Shown here: piece after piece, positions 58,903-64,000 of the stretch
Layout: the number at the start of each line of letters is the position of its first letter
Numbering within the stretch: the stretch's first letter is position 1
Origin: Microbacterium testaceum
Lineage (GTDB): Bacteria > Actinomycetota > Actinomycetes > Actinomycetales > Microbacteriaceae
Direction: 5' to 3'
NCBI RefSeq assembly: GCF_020781835.1
Contig: NZ_JAJGNJ010000001.1
Span: 1-64,000, forward strand
DNA length: 64,000 bases
Made by a program: the position numbers and the translations under genes
Notes under the pieces: generated by a model
The model's database searches: none
Told to the model about the DNA's origin: nothing
What the model saw: only the letters and a program-made list of their open reading frames with translations

Positions 58903-59984
58903 AGGTCGAAGGCGGCGCGGACGCCCTCGTTCACCACGACGCCGGCCCGGACGTTCACCCCCTTCGCGAGAGCGGGATCCGCGGATGCCGCGGCCTCCCA
59001 GCCGGCGTCGGCGATGCGGGTGATGTACGGGAGCGTGGCGTTGGAGAGGGCGCGCGTGGAGGTGTCGGGCACCGCACCCGGCATGTTCGCGACGCAGTAG
59101 TAGAGCGAGTCGTGGACGCGGAAGGTGGGGGCGTCGTGCGTGGTCGGTCGGGAGCCCTCGAAGCAGCCGCCCTGGTCGATCGCGATGTCGACCAGCACCG
59201 AGCCGGGCTTCATGGCCGCGACCATGTCGTCGGTGACGAGCTTGGGCGCCGCGGCCCCCGGGATGAGCACGGAGCCGATCACCAGGTCGGCGTCGGCGAG
59301 CTGCTCGGCGATCTCGAGACGCGTCGACGCGCGGGTCTGGATCGCGCCGCCGAAGCGTTCCTCGATCAGGCGCAGCTTGGGCAGCGAGATGTCGATGACG
59401 GTGACGTGCGCGCCGAGCCCCAGGGCGTTGGCCGCGGCGTGCTCGCCGGCGACACCGCCGCCGATGACGACGACCTTCGCCTTTGGAGTCCCGGGAACGC
59501 CACCGGGCAGCAGGCCGCGACCGCCGGACGCGCGCAGCAGGTGGTGCGCGCCCTCGATGATCGACAGGCGCCCGGCGACCTCGCTCATGGGTGCCAGGAG
59601 CGGCAGCGCGCGATCCGCGGTCTGCACGGTCTCGTACGCGACGGCCGTCGTCCCCGCGGCCATGAGGGCATCGGTGAGCGGCCGATCCGCCGCCAGGTGC
59701 AGGTAGGTGAAGAGCGTGAGGTCGGAGCGGAGGTGCCCGTACTCCGGGGCGATCGGCTCCTTGACCTTGACCAGGAGTTCGGCACGCGCCCAGGTCTCCT
59801 CGGCCGAGGCGACGATCTCCGCGCCCGCCGCACGGTACTGCTCGTCGGAGAATCCGCTCCCCTCGCCGGCACCGGCCTGAACCAGGACGTCATGACCGCG
59901 GCGGGCGAGCGCGTCGACACCGGCGGGCGTCATCGCGACACGGTTCTCGTTGTTCTTGATCTCGGTGGGCACGGCGATGCGCAT
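58899..59984 (-). CDS. ald: alanine dehydrogenase
   Basis: The 361-residue enzyme interconverts L-alanine and pyruvate plus ammonia with NAD. It begins MRIAVPTEIKNNENRVAMTP and has catalytic Lys75 (LVKVKEPI) and His96 (FTYLHLAAD). The NAD-binding Rossmann segment VVVIGGGVAGEHAAANALGLGAHVTVID is followed by VLVDIAIDQGGC. The length and motifs are normal. GGAGAG precedes the ATG. It diverges from an Lrp-family gene, the same arrangement as mycobacterial ald/aldR, so alanine-responsive control is likely. Confidence 0.96.
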   Translation of the reverse strand: MRIAVPTEIKNNENRVAMTPAGVDALARRGHDVLVQAGAGEGSGFSDEQYRAAGAEIVASAEETWARAELLVKVKEPIAPEYGHLRSDLTLFTYLHLAADRPLTDALMAAGTTAVAYETVQTADRALPLLAPMSEVAGRLSIIEGAHHLLRASGGRGLLPGGVPGTPKAKVVVIGGGVAGEHAAANALGLGAHVTVIDISLPKLRLIEERFGGAIQTRASTRLEIAEQLADADLVIGSVLIPGAAAPKLVTDDMVAAMKPGSVLVDIAIDQGGCFEGSRPTTHDAPTFRVHDSLYYCVANMPGAVPDTSTRALSNATLPYITRIADAGWEAAASADPALAKGVNVRAGVVVNEGVRAAFDL

Positions 59985-60023
59985 CGGTCTCTCCTCGGAC
60001 TGGTCGTGGCAGGAAGAATCGCA

Positions 60024-60038
60024 GGAAACAATGTTTCC
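60024..60038. promoter_or_regulatory. palindrome, probable Lrp-type operator of ald
   Basis: GGAAAC (60024-60029), AAT, GTTTCC (60033-60038) is a perfect 15-base palindrome with an AT centre, typical in size and shape of Lrp/AsnC sites. It lies 40 bases upstream of ald, over its probable promoter, in the ald/Lrp divergent spacer. Confidence 0.6.
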
Positions 60039-60050
60039 GCGACGTAACTC

Positions 60051-60136
60051 CGCAGATCCTTCGGCATGAATCGCGATCGCGGCGGTATCGTCGAGCGTGA
60101 CGCCCTTCTCTCGATCGTCGAACCGAAGGATCTGCG
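60051..60136 (+). promoter_or_regulatory. 14-bp inverted repeat that can mask the lrp ribosome binding site
   Basis: CGCAGATCCTTCGG (60051-60064) is the exact reverse complement of CCGAAGGATCTGCG (60123-60136), which contains the GAAGGA site and ends at the ATG of the Lrp-family gene (60137). In RNA the two arms would close a long-looped hairpin over the translation start. As DNA, the arms could instead be paired protein-binding sites. Confidence 0.55.
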
Positions 60137-60610
60137 ATGCCCGACGACGACCTGCACCCGCTGGACGCGCGCATCATCGAGCTGCTCTCCGCGGACGCCC
60201 GGATGACCAACGCCGCTCTCGCCGACGCTCTCGGGGTCGCTGCCTCCACCGCCCACGCCCGGGTGAGGGGTCTCGTCGAGCGCGGCCTCATCACCGGCTT
60301 CCACGCCGCGGTCGACCAGAGCCGGTTGGGCCGCGGACTGCAGGCGATCGTCGGGGTCACCCTCCGGCCCGGGCAGCGGCACGAGAGCATCCGCGCGTTC
60401 GCGCAGGAGATCCGGCGGCATCCCGACGTCATCCAGCTGTTCTTCCTCGGCGGCGCGGACGACTTCCTCGTGCACATCGCCGTCGACGACTCCTCGGCCG
60501 TACGCCGTTTCGTCGTCGATCAGCTGTCGGCGCGGCACAGCGTGGCATCCACCCGCACGAGCATCATCTTCGAGTACCACCGCAACGCCCTCGCCGCAGA
60601 TTTCGACTGA
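60137..60610 (+). CDS. Lrp/AsnC-family regulator (AldR-like position)
   Basis: The 157-residue protein has an N-terminal helix-turn-helix (LDARIIELLSADARMTNAALADALGVAASTAHARVRGLVERGLI) and a C-terminal RAM ligand domain (IVGVTLRPGQRHESIRAF; DVIQLFFLGGADDFLVHIAVDD). It forms octamers or dimers binding amino acids in the family. Placed divergent to ald, it probably controls alanine catabolism. ATG 60137 follows GAAGGA, which lies within the 14-bp inverted repeat. Confidence 0.94.
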   Translation: MPDDDLHPLDARIIELLSADARMTNAALADALGVAASTAHARVRGLVERGLITGFHAAVDQSRLGRGLQAIVGVTLRPGQRHESIRAFAQEIRRHPDVIQLFFLGGADDFLVHIAVDDSSAVRRFVVDQLSARHSVASTRTSIIFEYHRNALAADFD

Positions 60611-60675
60611 ACGGCGCGTCCCGGCCGATATGGTGACGTGACCGCGAACCACCGCACCGGCGAGGGGGCAGAGCA

Positions 60676-61599
60676 GTGTTGCTGACGATCGGGCTCGCCG
60701 CGATGTCCATCGGCGTCGCCATCGCCGTCGTGGGCATCGCCCTTCCGAAGGCCTCGGCGCCCGTGCCCTTCACCACTTTCGTCCGGTACGCCACCATGGC
60801 GGGGATCTTCTCGATCGGATCGACGGTGATGTATGTCGTGCACCGGTACGACGGCGCGCGACCGGCGTTGGTCGTCGCGGACGCCGGCATGGTGCTCGCC
60901 TCCGGCACGATGGCCGTCGCCGTCGCCGCGCTGTCCGTGCGCCGCCGCCGTGCCGCCCTCGGGCTGGTGGCGGCGACCGCGGTCGCGACCGGAGCGTCCA
61001 CGGCGATCACGAGCGAGGACGTGTCACTCATCGTCAAGGCTGCGATCCTCGCCGTGGTGTGCGGCGTCTGCGCGATCGCTGCCGCCCGCTCCCGCGTGGC
61101 ACCCCGACGACCCGCACGACTCCTCGCCGTGGCCATGGGAGCGTACGCCGCCTACTCGACGGCCCGCGCCGTGGTGGGCGCGACGACCGGGTGGGTCGGG
61201 CCGGTGGGAGCGGTGTTCCGTTCCCTCGAGATCGGCTCCGCGGTCGCCATCCTCATCGTCCTGGCCTGCGGGCTCGCCATCATCCTGTCGCTGCGCTCGT
61301 CCGGCCGGACGTCGGACAGCGACACCCGCGAGCTGTCGGTGATCGTGGTCGGCGACGCGCAGCTCGTCGCGAGGGCCTACGGCGTCGATCGCCTGAGATC
61401 GCTCGTGAACGAGATGCGGGTGGCGGCCCACGCCCTCGACGATCGCGCCGTCGACGTCCGAAACGGCGTCGCCACCGCGCTGCCGTCGGCGCTCTCCACG
61501 CTGGGCGATCAGTTGCAGAACGGCTTCGGCTGGAGCTCCGAGGAGATCGCGCTCCTGGCCGAGCGCACCGCCCCGCGCGGCCGGACCGAGCCCGGCTGA
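60676..61599 (+). CDS. multi-pass membrane protein with a small cytoplasmic C-terminal domain
   Basis: The 307-residue protein has about seven hydrophobic helices in residues 1-~207 (from LLTIGLAAMSIGVAIAVVGIAL to VAILIVLACGLAIILSL). A soluble segment of ~95 residues follows (ELSVIVVGDAQLVARAYGVDRLRSLVNEMRVAAHALDDRAVDVRNGVATALP...). The length and strand-helix pattern of the tail recall a strongly eroded GGDEF-type domain, but the GGDEF motif is absent, so this is only a resemblance. No function can be assigned. GTG 60676 follows GGGGGCAGAG. Confidence 0.68.
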   Translation: MLLTIGLAAMSIGVAIAVVGIALPKASAPVPFTTFVRYATMAGIFSIGSTVMYVVHRYDGARPALVVADAGMVLASGTMAVAVAALSVRRRRAALGLVAATAVATGASTAITSEDVSLIVKAAILAVVCGVCAIAAARSRVAPRRPARLLAVAMGAYAAYSTARAVVGATTGWVGPVGAVFRSLEIGSAVAILIVLACGLAIILSLRSSGRTSDSDTRELSVIVVGDAQLVARAYGVDRLRSLVNEMRVAAHALDDRAVDVRNGVATALPSALSTLGDQLQNGFGWSSEEIALLAERTAPRGRTEPG

Positions 61600-61618
61600 C
61601 CCGCCATCGGCACCGGGA

Positions 61619-62461
61619 TCACCTGACCGCGGCGGCGATCGCGGCGATGTCGGCAGGGGTCGAGCGGCAGCAGCCGCCCACGAGCCGCGCGCCCGCGGCC
61701 ACCCACGAGGGGGCGGCCTCGGCCAGCGGCTCCGCGCCGCCGCGCCACCCGCGGGTCGCGGCATCCCACCGCTCCCCCGTGTTGGGGTAAGCCACGAGCG
61801 GCACGGCGGGCGCCTCGGCCAGCGCCGGAACGACGCTCGCGGGGCGGCAGCAGTTGACCCCGACGGCGACGACACCTCGAACGGATGCCGCGGTGCGCAG
61901 AGCGCCGGCCAGAGCGCCGGGGGCGACGAACCCGGTGCTGTCGGCGGACAGGCTCACGAACGCCGGCACGCCGAGGCCCTCGAGCTCGAGCGCGACCGCC
62001 TCGACCTCGAGGGCGGAGGGAAGGGTCTCGACCGCGAGCAGATCGGCGCCGGCGTCGGCGAGGACGGCCAGGCGGCGTCGGTGCAACGCCCGCAGCCGGC
62101 CCAGGTCGAGACCGTCGTCGCCCGTGTACTCGCTGCCGTCCGCCCGTAGCGCGCCGACCGGACCGACGGATGCCGCGACCAGCGCCCGGCCCGCCTCACG
62201 CGCGAGCGACACCGAGCGCCGCAGGAGCGCGTCGACGTCGGCATCCGGGATCTCGCCGCCGAACCCGACCTGATACGAGGCGGTGATCAGGACATCCGCG
62301 CCCGCGGCGGCGAACTCCGCGTGCGCGGCGCGCACCTCGTCGGGGTCGTCGCGCAGGACCCGCGCCGACCAGAGCGAGGACGACACGTCGTTGCCGCGGC
62401 TCTCGAGCAGCGTGCCCAGACCCCCGTCCAGAACGAGGGGGCGCGTGACGAGATCGATCAC
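61619..62461 (-). CDS. mmuM: homocysteine S-methyltransferase
   Basis: The 280-residue TIM-barrel enzyme has the three zinc-binding Cys in place: VGVNCCRPASV in the middle and VGGCCRSTPADI near the C-terminus. The N-terminus LVLDGGLGTLLESRG is the family start. It methylates homocysteine to methionine using S-methylmethionine or S-adenosylmethionine. GTG 62461 overlaps the stop of the MarR gene (GTGA, 62458-62461), so the two are translated together. Confidence 0.92.
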   Translation of the reverse strand: MIDLVTRPLVLDGGLGTLLESRGNDVSSSLWSARVLRDDPDEVRAAHAEFAAAGADVLITASYQVGFGGEIPDADVDALLRRSVSLAREAGRALVAASVGPVGALRADGSEYTGDDGLDLGRLRALHRRRLAVLADAGADLLAVETLPSALEVEAVALELEGLGVPAFVSLSADSTGFVAPGALAGALRTAASVRGVVAVGVNCCRPASVVPALAEAPAVPLVAYPNTGERWDAATRGWRGGAEPLAEAAPSWVAAGARLVGGCCRSTPADIAAIAAAVR

Positions 62462-62967
62462 GCCTCGTGGGTCTCGCCGGCGGCGAGGACCCGGAGCACC
62501 CGCGCGAGCAGACCCTGGTCGGCGCGGCTGACATCGCGCAGGGCCTCCGCCTCGAGACGGACGAGTTCGGTCATGGCGGCGTCCACGCGCTCGATGCCCT
62601 CGGGGGTGATGGCGACGAGGATCGCGCGCCCGTCCGAGGGGTTGGGGCGACGGTTGACGAGGCCGCGGTCGGCGAGCTTGTCGAGGCGGTTCGTCATGGC
62701 CGCGCTGCCGATCATGGTCGCCGAGATCAGGCGGGTGGCGCTGAGCTCGGTCCCGGCCCGGCGGAGCACCGCGAGGACGTCGAACTCCCACACCGCGATG
62801 TCGGCGCTGGCGAAGGCCCGGGCGCGGAGCTTGGACAGGTGGAACGCGGCGCGACGCAGCCGCGACATCACGTCGAGCGGGGTCAGGTCGACATCGGGCA
62901 GCAGCTGCGACCAGGCGTCGATGAGGAGATCGACCTCGTCGTCTTTGCTGCTGGAGACAGGGGACAC
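62458..62967 (-). CDS. MarR-family transcriptional regulator
   Basis: The 169-residue winged-helix regulator has helices MSRLRRAAFHLSKLRARAF, the core IAVWEFDVLAVLRRAGTELSATRLISATMIGSAAMTNRLDKLADRGLV, and the wing NRRPNPSDGRAILVAITPEG. GTG 62967 has TACCGT (62979-62974, minus strand) exactly six bases upstream and no Shine-Dalgarno, so it is probably leaderless. Its overlap with the methyltransferase gene suggests it regulates methionine recycling in its own operon (inference). Confidence 0.9.
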   Translation of the reverse strand: MSPVSSSKDDEVDLLIDAWSQLLPDVDLTPLDVMSRLRRAAFHLSKLRARAFASADIAVWEFDVLAVLRRAGTELSATRLISATMIGSAAMTNRLDKLADRGLVNRRPNPSDGRAILVAITPEGIERVDAAMTELVRLEAEALRDVSRADQGLLARVLRVLAAGETHEA

Positions 62968-63109
62968 ACCACGACGGTACCGGAGCGGCGGGGCGTGTCG
63001 GCCCCGGTCCGGGCGTTTCGGGCCCCGATTGTGGGTTCGGGGCTCGGCATACCCGCCCCGATCTCCGGATCGCGCGACCCGACGGGGACGACTGACCCGC
63101 CGCGCGGGA

Positions 63110-64000
63110 TCACCCCCAGCGCCGCGCGAGCTCCGCGCCCGCGGCGGTGAGCCAGCGGCCCGGGTCGCCGAGCGCCGCCCCGGCCGACCCCGCCAGATCG
63201 ACGAGCGCGACGGCCGCGGCGAAGCCCGACGTGTCGGCATCCGGTGTGATCCGCCCCGCGACGAGTCCCGCGGAACGCCCCTTCGCTCGGGCCAGCGCCC
63301 CCACCCGCGCCGGGGCTTTGCCCGTGGCGGAACTGGCGTCGAACGCCCCCTCCCCGGTCACCACGACGTCGGCGGCGGCCACCGCGTCGGCCAGGCCGAG
63401 AAGGTCGGCGACCCGCTCGGCGCCCGGGACCAGCTCGGCACCCCAGGCCCGCAGGGCGGCGCCGGTGCCACCGGCCGCTCCCGCGCCGGGCAGGGTGGCG
63501 TCGATGCCGAGCAGGGAAGCCGCCCGCGCGAGCGCCGCGTCCGCGTCGGCGATGTCGGCCGGCCCGAGGCCCTTCTGCGGCCCGAAGACCCGCGCCGCAC
63601 CCGCCGCGCCGGTGAGGGGGCTGCGCACGTCGGTGAGGACGACGGCACCGCCCGGCGGCAGGGCGCGCAGCCCCGAGCGATCGAGGCGCACGGCGGTGCG
63701 CAGGCCGCGGAGGCCGGCCACGATGTCGCGGCCCTCGGCATCCGTGATCCGGGCGCCGAGGGCCGTGAGGGCGCCGAACCCGGCATCGGTGGACGCGCTG
63801 GATCCGATCGCGAGGACGAGCCGCGAGACGCCGTGGTCGAGCGCCGCCGCGATCGCCTGACCGAACCCGCCGGTACCGGCGTCGAACGGGCGCCGCGCGC
63901 CGCCAAGCAGTTCGATTCCCGAGGTCGACGCGAGCTCCACGACCCCGGTGCCGTCCGGCGCGTCCGCCGCGGGAGGGAGCAGGACCCAGGATGCCGCGAC
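63110..64000 (-). CDS. glxK: glycerate kinase (5' end beyond the window)
   Basis: The C-terminal 296 residues of a GlxK-type glycerate kinase are visible; the N-terminus lies past 64000. Family strings include VELASTSGIELLGG, DAGTGGFGQAIAAALDHG, LAIGSSASTDAGFGALTALGARI, ARVFGPQKGLGPADI and VVTGEGAFDASSATGKAP. It phosphorylates D-glycerate with ATP, linking glyoxylate and glycerate metabolism to glycolysis. The reading frame runs open to the edge. The 142-base spacer between it and the MarR start (62968-63109) shows no gene. Confidence 0.93.
   Translation of the reverse strand, partial: VAASWVLLPPAADAPDGTGVVELASTSGIELLGGARRPFDAGTGGFGQAIAAALDHGVSRLVLAIGSSASTDAGFGALTALGARITDAEGRDIVAGLRGLRTAVRLDRSGLRALPPGGAVVLTDVRSPLTGAAGAARVFGPQKGLGPADIADADAALARAASLLGIDATLPGAGAAGGTGAALRAWGAELVPGAERVADLLGLADAVAAADVVVTGEGAFDASSATGKAPARVGALARAKGRSAGLVAGRITPDADTSGFAAAVALVDLAGSAGAALGDPGRWLTAAGAELARRWG

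Overview
This window is about 70% G+C and tightly packed. Its gene content and gene style point to an actinobacterium of the family Microbacteriaceae, most likely Microbacterium (an inference, not a search result). Signs include the proC / excisionase-like HTH / bS22 cluster known from mycobacteria, F420- or flavin-dependent luciferase-like enzymes, TM0106-type nuclease-helicases, SipW-dependent surface proteins, GTG starts, and many start codons placed exactly where a leaderless transcript would begin. I see no phage, insertion sequence, integrase, plasmid gene or CRISPR array. It reads as ordinary chromosome with some lineage-specific loci.

Layout. 1-8 kb: small redox and stress proteins (Dabb, glutaredoxin-like, rhodanese), ribosomal protein bS22, an excisionase-like HTH protein, ArsR, the TrkH/TrkA potassium pair, proC, a hydrolase and a luciferase-like oxidoreductase. 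7.5-18.7 kb: tadA, upp, a 1,178-residue nuclease-helicase, NAD synthetase, small membrane proteins, an aldo/keto reductase, a nucleosidase and an MFS exporter. 18.8-26.9 kb: sbcCD, small acidic proteins, an acetyltransferase, a leaderless cysteine-containing leader peptide ahead of a receiver-less winged-helix regulator, and an AlkA-like glycosylase. 27-32.6 kb: a complete siderophore import locus (binding protein, two permeases, ATPase, two siderophore-interacting proteins) around a DtxR/IdeR-like iron box. 32.6-39.8 kb: a lipoprotein with a catalytically dead Lon fold, a double acetyltransferase, a MerR/DUF4188 pair with palindromes, a sulfurtransferase, an amine oxidase and a LysE exporter.

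39.8-47.7 kb is the most distinctive part. A four-gene operon holds a SipW-type signal peptidase, two SipW-substrate-like secreted proteins and an LAATG-anchored protein. It diverges from a 743-residue LuxR-type ATPase regulator across a palindrome-rich spacer. Next come two near-identical non-coding elements, each a promoter, a hairpin and a terminator, flanking a histidine-phosphatase gene. Their hairpin stems carry compensatory changes, so they look like a duplicated small RNA. 47.7-64 kb: MarR, L-serine dehydratase, tRNA-Arg(ACG), small proteins, a GC-rich minisatellite, a C4-dicarboxylate unit (CoA-ester lyase, DAACS transporter, CitA/CitB-type two-component system), alanine dehydrogenase with a divergent Lrp regulator, homocysteine S-methyltransferase with MarR, and the 3' part of a glycerate kinase gene.

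Two patterns run through the whole window. The heptamer GGATGCC/GGCATCC occurs roughly once per 650 bases by my hand count, several times the composition-based expectation. The arrangement '-10 hexamer, six bases, start codon' recurs at well over a dozen genes on both strands.
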